DNA of 14,381 bases, taken from positions 1-14,381 of the forward strand of contig JAEZBU010000195.1 of assembly GCA_023426855.1 (NCBI GenBank), in the 5' to 3' direction. The notes below the pieces were generated by a model. The model ran no database searches and was not told where the DNA came from. It saw only the letters and a list, made by a program, of their open reading frames with translations. Numbering within the stretch: the first letter of the stretch is position 1; each line of letters begins with the position of its first letter. Made by a program: the position numbers and the translations under genes. The stretch is from Pseudomonadota bacterium. Its GTDB lineage: Bacteria > Pseudomonadota > Alphaproteobacteria > Rhizobiales > Hyphomicrobiaceae. Shown piece after piece: positions 1-6,487 of this stretch.

Positions 1-2
1 TC

Positions 3-587
3 CCGGGCATGACCGCCAACGTGCAGATCGTGACGGCGGAGAAAGACAACGTGCTGCGTGTTGCCAATGATGCGCTGCGCTTCCGGCCGCGGGATCGCGC
101 CGCGACCGAGACGGCGCAGCGCGGTGACCGGCAACAGCGCGGTGGCGGCGGGCAGATGATGGCGCAGTTGACGAGTGCGCTGAACCTCACCGACGAACAG
201 GCCGCGATCGTAACGGAGGCCTTTGCCAAGATGCGCAGCCAGCGCAGCGGCAGCGCCGGCGCGGGTGGTCCTGGCGCGATGCCGGGCTTCGGTCCGCCGC
301 CGGCCGCAGCGCAGAGCGATCGCGACGGCCGTTCGCGCTATGTTGCGCGCATCGAGCAGATCGTGGCGCCGATCCTGACAGCCGAGCAGCGGCCGCTGCT
401 GGAAGCCTGGAAGCAGGAGCGCGCCAGCACTCGCAGCGCCACCGTTTGGGTTCAAGAGCCTGGCGGAAACATCGAAAGCCGTTTCGTGCGGCTCGGCATC
501 GCGGACGATCAGTTTGCCGAAGTTATCGGCGGCAATCTCGAAGCCGGCGACCGGCTGGTCACGCGGGCACGCGAGGTCCGCAAATGA
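3..587 (+). CDS. Periplasmic adaptor subunit of a MacA-type tripartite efflux pump, C-terminal part, with an LTxxQ-type insertion
   Basis: The gene enters from the left edge; the reading frame is already open at base 3, so the ATG at 9 is internal. The first residues (PGMTANVQIVTAEKDNVLRV) are the end of the beta-barrel domain of HlyD/MacA-type membrane-fusion proteins. The final block (TVWVQEPGG, then RLGIADDQFAEVIGGNLEAG) is their membrane-proximal domain. In the family this protein sits in the periplasm and links the inner-membrane ABC permease to an outer-membrane channel. Between these two blocks lie about 115 extra residues (bases 90-437) that a standard adaptor lacks. They are Gly/Arg/Ala-rich with two helical LTxxQ motifs (LTDEQ at 186-200, LTAEQ at 375-389). 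The stop codon overlaps the ATPase start (ATGA). The adaptor assignment is firm; the substrate is unknown. Confidence 0.88.
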   Translation, partial: PGMTANVQIVTAEKDNVLRVANDALRFRPRDRAATETAQRGDRQQRGGGGQMMAQLTSALNLTDEQAAIVTEAFAKMRSQRSGSAGAGGPGAMPGFGPPPAAAQSDRDGRSRYVARIEQIVAPILTAEQRPLLEAWKQERASTRSATVWVQEPGGNIESRFVRLGIADDQFAEVIGGNLEAGDRLVTRAREVRK

Positions 588-1330
588 GCAGCGTTGAGGC
601 GGCCAACGGCGTACGCCCGACCGCGTCGCTGCTAAGCGCCAGCGGCGTGTCGAAGATCTACAACATGGGCGATCAGACGTTGCGCGCGCTGGATAACGTT
701 TCGCTGGAAATCGGCGATGGCGAGTTCGTCGCGATCATGGGGCCGTCGGGTTCGGGCAAATCGACGATGATGAACCTGATCGGCGCGCTCGACGTGCCGA
801 CATCCGGCGCGCTCGCGATCGACGGCCGCGTTATCTCGACCATGTCGTCGGACGAACTGGCGATCCTGCGCAACCGCACCATAGGTTTCGTGTTCCAGCA
901 GTTCAACCTGCTGCCGCGCACGCCGGCGCTGCGCCAGGTCATGCTGCCGCTGCTCTATACAAGTCCGAAACCCGACAATGCCGAGGATATGGCCAGGCGC
1001 AGGCTGGAGCAGGTGGGGCTGGGCAATCGCCTGGACCATCATCCGCGCCAGTTGTCGGGCGGCCAGCAGCAGCGCGTCGCGATCGCACGCGCCCTGGTCA
1101 ACAATCCGAAAATCCTGCTCGCTGACGAGCCTACCGGCGCACTCGACAGCCGCACCTCGACGGAAATCATGCAGCTGTTCTGCCAGCTCAACGAGGAGGG
1201 CATCACGGTCGTGATCGTCACCCACGAGCCGGATGTCGCTGAGTTCGCGCGCCGCAAGATCACCTTCCGAGACGGCCACATCGTTGAGGACACCCAGCAG
1301 GCCGGTTTCACGAGGAGGGCCGCCGAATGA
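584..1330 (+). CDS. ABC transporter ATP-binding protein, MacB/LolD type
   Basis: This 248-residue ATPase energises the efflux or extrusion complex made with the adaptor before it and the permease after it. All nucleotide-binding motifs are intact: Walker A GPSGSGKST (residues 53-61), Q-loop Gln105 in GFVFQQFNLLP, signature LSGGQ (157-161), Walker B ILLADE (177-182), D-loop GALD and switch His214. The block FNLLPRTPALRQVMLPLLY and the DEPTGALDS motif are typical of the MacB/LolD/FtsE group. The frame is open back to 446, but the ATG at 584 is preferred because it gives a normal N-terminus and the ATGA overlap with the adaptor stop. The end overlaps the permease in the same way, so all three genes are probably co-translated. 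In E. coli, ATPase and permease are one MacB protein; here they are separate. Confidence 0.93.
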   Translation: MSSVEAANGVRPTASLLSASGVSKIYNMGDQTLRALDNVSLEIGDGEFVAIMGPSGSGKSTMMNLIGALDVPTSGALAIDGRVISTMSSDELAILRNRTIGFVFQQFNLLPRTPALRQVMLPLLYTSPKPDNAEDMARRRLEQVGLGNRLDHHPRQLSGGQQQRVAIARALVNNPKILLADEPTGALDSRTSTEIMQLFCQLNEEGITVVIVTHEPDVAEFARRKITFRDGHIVEDTQQAGFTRRAAE

Positions 1331-2562
1331 CTGTCACCGACAGCTTCTCGATTGCGCTCTCGGCCCTGCGCACCAACCTGCTGCGCTCGGTGCTGACGAC
1401 GCTTGGCATCATAATCGGCGTCGGCTCGGTGATCATCATGGTCGCCGTCGGGTCCGGCGCGCGCAGCGAGATCGACAAGCAGATCAACGCGCTGGGCTCC
1501 AACATGCTGGTCGTGTTTCCAGGTTCCTCGCGGGTCATGGGCCGCCACAGCGGTGCCGGCACGCGCATTCCGCTGGCCGAGGGCGATCTGCAGGCCATTC
1601 GCGACAAGATCCCGGAAGTCGTCGCCATTTCGGGCATGCTGCAAGGCAGCGCGCCGGTGGTGTACGGCAATATGAACTGGACGACATCGATTGGCGGCGT
1701 TCACGAAGGATTTCTCTCCGTGCGTGACTGGCCGGTGGCGCTCGGTCGCGAGATGAACAGCCAGGATGTCCGCACCGGCGCGCGCGTGGCGATCCTCGGT
1801 ACAACGGTCGCGGAGCGCTTGTTCGGCTCCGGCACGGATCCGATTGGCGCCAGCATCCGTATCACCAACGTGCCGTTCACGGTCATCGGCGTGCTGCAGG
1901 CCAAGGGCCAGTCGAGCTTTGGCCGCGATCAGGACGATACCATCTTCCTGCCGATGACGGCCGCGCGCGGGCGCATCGTCGGGCGCAGTCAGGTCGTCAA
2001 CGATCAGGTCGGGCAGATCTTCGTGAAGCTCGAAAACGGCGCCGACCTGACCGTGGCGCAGGATGAGATGGAGCAGGTATTGCGCCAGCGCCGCCGCATC
2101 CAGCCCGGCGCGGAGGACGATTTCAGCGTGCGCAATCTCGCCGAGACCATGAAGGCGCGCACGGCTGCATTGTCGACCATGAGCTGGCTGCTGGGGGCGA
2201 CGTCGGCCATCTCGCTGATCGTCGGCGGCATCGGCATCATGAACATCATGCTGGTGGCGGTGACGGAGCGCACGCGCGAGATCGGGCTCAGAATGGCGGT
2301 CGGCGGACGGCGGCGCGATATCCTCACCCAGTTCCTGGTGGAGGCCGTAACCCTGAGCCTGCTCGGCGGCGCGATCGGGGTGGCGATTGGTGTTGGCGGC
2401 TCGGCGATCGTGGCGTTCTCGGCGGAATGGCCGATCCTGATCAATGTCGAGGCTGTGATGATCGCCATGGCGGCGGCGGGCCTGACCGGTATCGTGTTCG
2501 GGTTCTTTCCGGCGCGGCGCGCCGCGCCGCTCAACCCGATAGATGCTCTGCGCAGCGAATAA
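1327..2562 (+). CDS. ABC transporter permease, MacB periplasmic core plus FtsX domain
   Basis: This 411-residue inner-membrane protein has the MacB layout. A first membrane helix lies at about residues 18-42 (LLRSVLTTLGIIIGVGSVII). A large periplasmic core runs from about 45 to 280. A C-terminal FtsX domain has three helices at about 286-310, 339-362 and 372-394. The coupling segment AVTERTREIGLRMAVGGRRR (311-330) after the second helix is the family hallmark, and the end FPARRAAPLNPIDALRSE is typical. MacB permeases work by mechanotransmission: ATP hydrolysis in the cytoplasm moves the periplasmic domains to push substrate through the adaptor and outer-membrane channel. The ATG lies inside the ATPase stop (ATGA), so it is the last gene of the operon visible here. 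No outer-membrane channel gene follows. The substrate (macrolide, peptide, siderophore or lipid-like) cannot be told. Confidence 0.93.
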   Translation: MTVTDSFSIALSALRTNLLRSVLTTLGIIIGVGSVIIMVAVGSGARSEIDKQINALGSNMLVVFPGSSRVMGRHSGAGTRIPLAEGDLQAIRDKIPEVVAISGMLQGSAPVVYGNMNWTTSIGGVHEGFLSVRDWPVALGREMNSQDVRTGARVAILGTTVAERLFGSGTDPIGASIRITNVPFTVIGVLQAKGQSSFGRDQDDTIFLPMTAARGRIVGRSQVVNDQVGQIFVKLENGADLTVAQDEMEQVLRQRRRIQPGAEDDFSVRNLAETMKARTAALSTMSWLLGATSAISLIVGGIGIMNIMLVAVTERTREIGLRMAVGGRRRDILTQFLVEAVTLSLLGGAIGVAIGVGGSAIVAFSAEWPILINVEAVMIAMAAAGLTGIVFGFFPARRAAPLNPIDALRSE

Positions 2563-2650
2563 CGGTTGCAGTTCGATACGCAGGCTAACGCAATATTAAG
2601 CATGACCGGGCTTCATGGGACGCAACATGCGTTCAGTTGGAGTTCTGGTC

Positions 2651-3007
2651 ATGCGTTTGTCGAAGTGCGCTTTTACGCCTCGCTCGGCTGTGCGCCGGGC
2701 ATTTCCCCTGATCCCCGCCATCGCTGCCCTTGCGCTCGCCGGATGCCAGACCACGCAATCGGGTGGTTATGCCGGCGGCTACGACTACGGCGCCCAGCAC
2801 CGTGTTGTGATGGAAGACGATGGCCTGCCCGCCCAGACGCCGCCGCTGCGCCGCCAGACGTCGGAACCGGACGATCCGAGCGAGCCGTTCAGCCCCAATT
2901 ACGGTCCGACCGCTGACCCGCGCAGCGCGCCGGTCCGCCAGCCCGTTCCGCAGCGACCGCCATCCAAATCGCGCACGCAGTTCGCGAGCGTTGCGACCAC
3001 GGATTAA
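2651..3007 (+). CDS. Small proline-rich lipoprotein of unknown function
   Basis: This is a predicted 118-residue lipoprotein. The N-terminus has basic residues (R11 to R16), a hydrophobic stretch and the lipobox LALAGC, giving lipidation at Cys32. The mature part begins CQTTQSGGYAGGYDYG and is hydrophilic, rich in Pro, Ser, Gln and Arg, with a conserved-looking block EPDDPSEPFSPNYGP in the middle. No enzyme domain is visible. The frame is open upstream to 2615, but the start at 2651 is chosen because GGAG at 2639-2642 sits 8 bases before it and the signal peptide then has a normal length. It lies 88 bp after the permease gene and may be transcribed separately. Similar N-terminal blocks occur, as far as I recall, in envelope proteins of Bradyrhizobium relatives; that is memory, not a search. 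Function unknown. Confidence 0.72.
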   Translation: MRLSKCAFTPRSAVRRAFPLIPAIAALALAGCQTTQSGGYAGGYDYGAQHRVVMEDDGLPAQTPPLRRQTSEPDDPSEPFSPNYGPTADPRSAPVRQPVPQRPPSKSRTQFASVATTD

Positions 3008-3030
3008 TGCATAACAGCCATGTCCATTTA

Positions 3031-3055
3031 CCTTATGCCGGGCGAGCGCATAAGG
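3031..3055 (+). terminator. Hairpin after the lipoprotein gene
   Basis: A perfect 8-bp inverted repeat (CCTTATGC at 3031-3038, GCATAAGG at 3048-3055) with a 9-base loop starts 24 bases after the lipoprotein stop. There is no T-run after it, so it may be a weak terminator or a 3' stabilising hairpin. Confidence 0.35.
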
Positions 3056-3075
3056 CCTTGGAACTCTGAGAAAAA

Positions 3076-3117
3076 CTACCTATGTCCAGGGGAATGCCCG
3101 GGGAATTCTTTAGGTAG
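3076..3117. promoter_or_regulatory. Dyad enclosing two GGGGAAT direct repeats, upstream of the basic secreted protein
   Basis: CTACCTA (3076-3082) and TAGGTAG (3111-3117) form a 7-bp inverted repeat. Inside it, GGGGAAT occurs twice, at 3089-3095 and 3100-3106, 11 bases apart or about one helical turn. The element ends 57 bases before the start of the next gene. It could be a transcription-factor or alternative-sigma site, or a leader structure. Only the symmetry is seen; the role is inferred. Confidence 0.35.
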
Positions 3118-3174
3118 GCCAGCATTTGTCGGTCAGTGTGCCGAGGGTGCTGATCAACGTTCAAGGAGGCACGT

Positions 3175-3615
3175 ATGAGAGGACGACTGCTGTCATTAGC
3201 GGCTGCAGCAGCGGTTTGTATGTTGGCGATGCCGAGCATGGAGGCAAGAGCCTCCGCGGCAGCAAACGTACCAGCGCTCAAGTCTGACAGTTCCGCGGTA
3301 ACGCAAGTCCGCAGCCATAGGCACTACCGTGGCGGCCGTCACTTCAGGGGGCATCGCGTCTATCGGCATCGTTCGTTCCGGCCGCGCGTTGCCTACGGTC
3401 ATCGCTACGTCGGGCCGCGCCGCATTCATCGCCACCACCGCTATCACCGTCGTTATCGCGGTCCGCGGTTCGCGGTGTATGGTATCCCGCGCTATTACGG
3501 CTATTACGGCTACTACGGCTATCGCCGGTCGTGCGGTTGGTTGCACCGCCGTGCGATCAACACCGGCAGCCGCTATTGGTGGAAGCGGTATCGCGCTTGC
3601 CGTCGCGGCTGGTAA
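3175..3615 (+). CDS. Secreted His/Tyr/Arg-rich basic protein of unknown function
   Basis: This is a 146-residue predicted exported protein. A signal peptide covers about residues 1-26 (hydrophobic LLSLAAAAAVCMLAMP, likely cut after EARA). The mature protein is extremely basic and aromatic: Arg/His/Tyr-rich runs at about 47-98, then YYGYYGYYGY repeats near 107-116. A C-terminal module, CGWLHRRAINTGSRYWWKRY followed by RAC (120-142), holds two cysteines that could form a disulphide. Composition suggests a metal-, polysaccharide- or envelope-binding role, but no catalytic domain is visible. AAGGAGG at 3163-3169, 5 bases before the ATG, is a near-ideal ribosome binding site and fixes the start. 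A strong terminator follows. It resembles in style, not in clear homology, small rhizobial secreted proteins such as the BA14K group. Function unknown. Confidence 0.78.
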   Translation: MRGRLLSLAAAAAVCMLAMPSMEARASAAANVPALKSDSSAVTQVRSHRHYRGGRHFRGHRVYRHRSFRPRVAYGHRYVGPRRIHRHHRYHRRYRGPRFAVYGIPRYYGYYGYYGYRRSCGWLHRRAINTGSRYWWKRYRACRRGW

Positions 3616-3640
3616 GCAACTGATCTGATACCCAGATGCT

Positions 3641-3665
3641 AACGGGCCGGAAATTCCGGCCCGTT
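3641..3665 (+). terminator. Rho-independent terminator of the basic secreted protein gene
   Basis: A 10-bp GC-rich stem (AACGGGCCGG at 3641-3650, CCGGCCCGTT at 3656-3665) with loop AAATT is followed by TTCGTTTT. It lies 25 bases after the stop. The citrate synthase gene on the other strand ends at 3673, so the hairpin may also act on the convergent transcript, though that side lacks a T-run. Confidence 0.88.
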
Positions 3666-3672
3666 TTCGTTT

Positions 3673-4818
3673 TCAGCCCCGCTTTTCGATCGCCACGTAG
3701 GCGCGCGGTTCGGGCCCGTTGTATAGCGTCAGCGGACGGATCAGGATGTTGTTGGCCTGCTGTTCGAGGATCTGTACCGTCCAGCCCGGCACGCGCCCGA
3801 TCGCGAAAATCGGCACGAACAGATCCTTCGCAATACCGTGCAGGTGGTAGATCACGCCGGAATAGAAATCGACGTTGACGTTGACGCCGTGGCGCGCGTA
3901 GGGGGCCATCTCCTTCACGAGCGCATCGAGAATTTCGTACCACTCGGGCTGGCCCATCTCGACGGAAAGCCGTTTCACACCCTCGCGCATGTGTCGCGCG
4001 CGCGGATCTTCCGCCCGATAGACTCGATGCCCGAAACCGGTGATCGGCTCCTTGGCCGCACGCTTGGCCTTGACGTACGCGGCGACGTTGTTCGGCGCGC
4101 CAATCTCCTGCGCCATCCGCATCACGTCCTCGGCTGCACCGCCGTGCGCTGGGCCGGACAGTGCTGCGATGGCAGCAGTCATCGCGGCGTGGATACCGGC
4201 GTCGGTGCCGATCACGACGCGGGCGGTGAACGACGACGCGTTCGATCCGTGTTCGGCGTGCAGCACAAGGTCGGTGTCGAGAAGCTGCGCAGCGTCGGCG
4301 GACGGCTTTTCGCCCTTCAGCATCCAAAGGAAGTTGGCTGCATGCGATAACGCCGGATCGGCGGCGATCGGCGCCTCGCCGTTACGGATACGGGCGTGCG
4401 CGGCAACGATCACCGGAACCTGCGATGACAGGCGAATGCCTTTGCGCAGTGTGGCGTCGCGGCTGTTGTCGGCGGTATCGCTGTCGAACGCGGCCAGCGC
4501 CGACACGGCGGTCCGCAACACATCCATCGGATGCGCGTCTTTGACGGTCGATATGATGTCCAGGATCGGTTTCGGGATCTGGCGTGCCGCCTTGAGCTCG
4601 GCATCAAACCCGGCCAGTTGCCCTTTCGTCGGCAACTCGCCGTACAGCAGCAGATAAGCCGTTTCCTCGAAGGTGGAATGTTCAGCGAGGTCATGGATTG
4701 AGTAGCCGCGATAGCGCAGATCGCCCGCCTTGCCGTCGATGAAGGTGGTGGCCGAACGCTCGAAATAGACATCCTTCAGGCCGCGATAGATGCGCGGTTC
4801 GTTATCTGCGGCGGTCAT
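3673..4818 (-). CDS. Citrate synthase, short type (possibly citrate/2-methylcitrate synthase)
   Basis: This 381-residue cytoplasmic enzyme condenses acetyl-CoA with oxaloacetate to citrate; some family members prefer propionyl-CoA. The catalytic triad is intact: His225 in SGPAHGGAAEDV, His264 in GFGHRVYRAEDPR and Asp317 in NVNVDFYSG. The substrate-binding HAEHGSNASSF block (187-197) is also present. The length fits the short archaeal/Gram-positive-like form rather than the roughly 430-residue NADH-regulated Gram-negative GltA, so this may be a second citrate synthase paralogue or a methylcitrate synthase. No other propionate genes are nearby. A GTG at 4854 is in frame, but ATG 4818 is preferred because GGAGG (4829-4833, complement) lies 10 bases upstream. 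It is divergent from pta, with which it shares acetyl-CoA as substrate. The family is certain; the substrate choice is open. Confidence 0.93.
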   Translation of the reverse strand: MTAADNEPRIYRGLKDVYFERSATTFIDGKAGDLRYRGYSIHDLAEHSTFEETAYLLLYGELPTKGQLAGFDAELKAARQIPKPILDIISTVKDAHPMDVLRTAVSALAAFDSDTADNSRDATLRKGIRLSSQVPVIVAAHARIRNGEAPIAADPALSHAANFLWMLKGEKPSADAAQLLDTDLVLHAEHGSNASSFTARVVIGTDAGIHAAMTAAIAALSGPAHGGAAEDVMRMAQEIGAPNNVAAYVKAKRAAKEPITGFGHRVYRAEDPRARHMREGVKRLSVEMGQPEWYEILDALVKEMAPYARHGVNVNVDFYSGVIYHLHGIAKDLFVPIFAIGRVPGWTVQILEQQANNILIRPLTLYNGPEPRAYVAIEKRG

Positions 4819-4916
4819 GCGGGTTGTGCCTCCGTTCTGGAATTGAACTGCCACGGGCTCGACGACGGTGCCATGTCCCGATAGTGAAGTAGGCCGACTG
4901 TCTGGATGAGGCGGAT
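4819..4916. promoter_or_regulatory. Divergent control region between citrate synthase and pta
   Basis: This 98-bp gap must hold the start signals of both genes unless one is read from further away. The GGAGG of the citrate synthase (4829-4833, minus strand) and a GAGGCGG stretch just before the pta ATG are visible. I see no convincing -35/-10 pair. Confidence 0.4.
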
Positions 4917-5903
4917 ATGGAAATCGTTGCGCGATGCCGGGAAGCGGTCAGCGGCCGTGGCTTGAAAGTGGTCCTGCCAGAGGCCGAGGACGAGCGCATC
5001 CTGCGCGCAGCACGCCGCATCGCAGACGAACGCCTGGCGATTCCGGTGCTGCTCGGTGAGGCCGACAGCATCGCGGCGCGCGCTTCCGAACTCGGCGTTT
5101 CGCTGTCCGGCTTGGATATCCGCGATCCGGCGCAGGACGCACAATCCAAAAGCTTTGCCGAGATGCTGGTTGCCACCCGCGAACGGATGACCCCCGTGAT
5201 GGCGGGGCGCCTGTTGAACAAGCCGTTGTATTTCGCCGGCGCGTTGGTTGCCGCTGGCGAAGCCGCGGCCATGGTCGCGGGCGCCGCCAATCCCACGCGG
5301 CGCGTCATCGAGGCCGGATTGATGACCGTCGGGCTTGCGCCTGGCGTGGCGACGCCGTCGAGCTTCTTCCTGATGCTGGTGCCGGGGCATGGCCAAACTA
5401 GTCCGCGCGCCTTGATTTTCGCCGATTGCGCCGTTAACGCCGACCCGGATGCGGGCGTGCTGGCTGATATCGCCATCGCATCGGCGGCCAGTGCCGAGGC
5501 GCTGCTGGCGGATGCGCCGCGGATTGCCATGCTGTCGTTCTCGACGCACGGCAGCGCCAATCATCCGCATGTTGATAAGGTGCGCCGCGCCCTGTCCATC
5601 GTGCGCGAACGAGCTCCCGCTCTCAAAATCGACGGCGAGCTGCAAGCCGACGCCGCGCTGGCGGCTCATGTTGCGGCCAAGAAGGTTTCCGCGGCCAGCG
5701 ACGTCGCGGGCCAGGCCAATGTTCTGGTGTTCCCCGATCTCGATGCCGGAAACATTGCCTACAAGCTCGTCCAGTATCTTGGGGGCGCCCAGGCTCTGGG
5801 GCCTTTCCTGCAGGGCTTCGCGCGGCCGGTGTCCGACCTGTCCCGCGGTGCCAGCATCGACGACATTGTCGCCAACGTTGCGGTCACTCTGGCGCGCGCC
5901 TGA
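4917..5903 (+). CDS. pta: Phosphate acetyltransferase
   Basis: This 328-residue cytoplasmic enzyme of the single-domain PTA_PTB family interconverts acetyl-CoA plus phosphate with acetyl phosphate plus CoA. Family blocks are seen in order: LPEAEDERILRAA (20-32), MTPVMAGRLL (91-100), FADCAVNADP (168-177), MLSFSTHGSA (205-214), KIDGELQADAA (237-247), NVLVFPDLDAGNIAYKLVQ (268-286) and FARPVSDLSRGASIDD (301-316). The Ser309-Arg310 and Asp316 of the last block correspond to active-site residues described in the Methanosarcina enzyme. The length matches short Pta, without the N-terminal regulatory domains of E. coli Pta. The usual FSTKGSA is FSTHGSA here, a small deviation. No acetate kinase or sulfoacetaldehyde acetyltransferase gene is in the window, so the direction of use (acetate assimilation, overflow, or taurine-type catabolism) is undetermined. 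It is divergent from citrate synthase. Confidence 0.93.
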   Translation: MEIVARCREAVSGRGLKVVLPEAEDERILRAARRIADERLAIPVLLGEADSIAARASELGVSLSGLDIRDPAQDAQSKSFAEMLVATRERMTPVMAGRLLNKPLYFAGALVAAGEAAAMVAGAANPTRRVIEAGLMTVGLAPGVATPSSFFLMLVPGHGQTSPRALIFADCAVNADPDAGVLADIAIASAASAEALLADAPRIAMLSFSTHGSANHPHVDKVRRALSIVRERAPALKIDGELQADAALAAHVAAKKVSAASDVAGQANVLVFPDLDAGNIAYKLVQYLGGAQALGPFLQGFARPVSDLSRGASIDDIVANVAVTLARA

Positions 5904-6049
5904 GTTGCAGACAGCGGCCGGGACGTGTACGGCGCATCTATGGGCCATGCTCACATTTCCGGGACGATTTGTCTCGTTTTTCGAACTCCTTCTTGGTACT
6001 GCTGGTTGGCGGAGCCGTCAATCTCTGGCAGCCGGACGCCCAAACGCAA

Positions 6050-6079
6050 ACGCCACGCGAGGTCTATCTCGCGTGGCGT
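6050..6079 (-). terminator. Terminator of the 66-residue protein gene
   Basis: A perfect 12-bp inverted repeat (6050-6061 with 6068-6079, core CGCCACGCGAG/CTCGCGTGGCG) has a 6-base loop. Read on the minus strand it lies 33 bases after the stop of the small gene and is followed by the T-rich TTTGCGTTTG. It could also stop pta transcripts from the other side, but that side lacks a T-run. The rest of 5904-6112 shows no supported gene. Confidence 0.72.
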
Positions 6080-6112
6080 CTACAATTCGCTGAAAGAAAC
6101 TCTAGGCTGACG

Positions 6113-6313
6113 TTAGCCGAGCTTAGCGAGGTGCTTATTGAAAACCTTCTCTGCGGCGACGTGCGAAGCAACGCCACGGGCGGTCAGAGCGCTATACTCA
6201 TTATGGGCGGCGATACCTGAAGTGATCGACTCCCAGAAGGCGATCAGGTAGCCGACAACGCCGCGACCGGCGTCAGAGAACGCAATGGTGGAGTCGATGG
6301 TCTTGGTGCTCAT
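6113..6313 (-). CDS. Small protein of unknown function (66 residues)
   Basis: The encoded protein starts MSTKTIDSTIAFSDAGRG and ends AAEKVFNKHLAKLG. No signal peptide is visible. A mildly hydrophobic stretch (GVVGYLIAFWESITSGIAAH, 18-37) could be an amphipathic or membrane-associated helix, and a second helical segment (ARGVASHVAAEKVFNKHLAK) follows. The start at 6313 is backed by AAGGAT about 7 bases upstream on the coding strand; the in-frame extension to 6415 looks non-coding. A good terminator follows the stop. With its own start and stop signals it is probably a real, separately transcribed gene. It is not the DUF1127 type, lacking that family's RxxLxxLxDRxLxDIG pattern. I do not recognise the family. 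Confidence 0.66.
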   Translation of the reverse strand: MSTKTIDSTIAFSDAGRGVVGYLIAFWESITSGIAAHNEYSALTARGVASHVAAEKVFNKHLAKLG

Positions 6314-6380
6314 GATCGTATCCTTTATTTGTCCGGCCCTGCTTATGCGAGCCTTTGTTGTTACAGGTGATATATGGCAT

Positions 6381-6429
6381 ACCACATTGCATTGCAGCAA
6401 GGGTGGCGGCTGCAATGCCGCAATGCGGT
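6381..6429. promoter_or_regulatory. Long imperfect inverted repeat between divergent genes
   Basis: GCATTGCAGC (6389-6398) is exactly mirrored by GCTGCAATGC (6409-6418) around a 10-base loop. Further out, ACCACATTGC (6381-6390) is mirrored with one mismatch by GCAATGCGGT (6420-6429), so the symmetry extends to about 18 pairs with a 3-base bulge. It lies about 68 bases upstream of the 66-residue gene and 58 bases upstream of the acetyltransferase gene. An operator for one or both is the simplest reading; a 5' leader hairpin is the alternative. Confidence 0.45.
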
Positions 6430-6487
6430 GTGTGCATGACTGTATCCGTACGGACCGTTGTCAGCGCGGCACGCTGCGTCAAACAGG

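Noticed and set aside
446..583. Upstream extension of the efflux ATPase frame
   Set aside because: It lies inside the adaptor gene, gives a basic non-conserved leader, and the ATGA coupling at 584 is a better start.
632..1279. Long open frame of 215 codons on the minus strand
   Set aside because: It is antisense to the intact ABC ATPase; the translation is Arg/Asp/His-rich shadow sequence without a family resemblance.
3060..3085. EcfG-type stress promoter (GGAAC at 3060)
   Set aside because: No CGTT lies at the 16-17 base spacing needed.
3557..4327. 256-codon minus-strand frame overlapping citrate synthase
   Set aside because: It is a frame shadow of the citrate synthase gene on the same strand, with Arg-rich non-conserved translation.
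4819..4854. GTG start extending citrate synthase by 12 residues
   Set aside because: GGAGG at the right distance favours ATG 4818, and the extra residues are not typical of the family.
4815..5954. 379-codon open frame on the minus strand opposite pta
   Set aside because: pta has complete family motifs in the plus strand; the opposite frame shows only GC-driven openness.
5969..6220. Possible 83-residue protein on the plus strand after pta
   Set aside because: It would start at TTG without a clear ribosome binding site, cross the 6050-6079 hairpin and overlap the end of the 66-residue gene.
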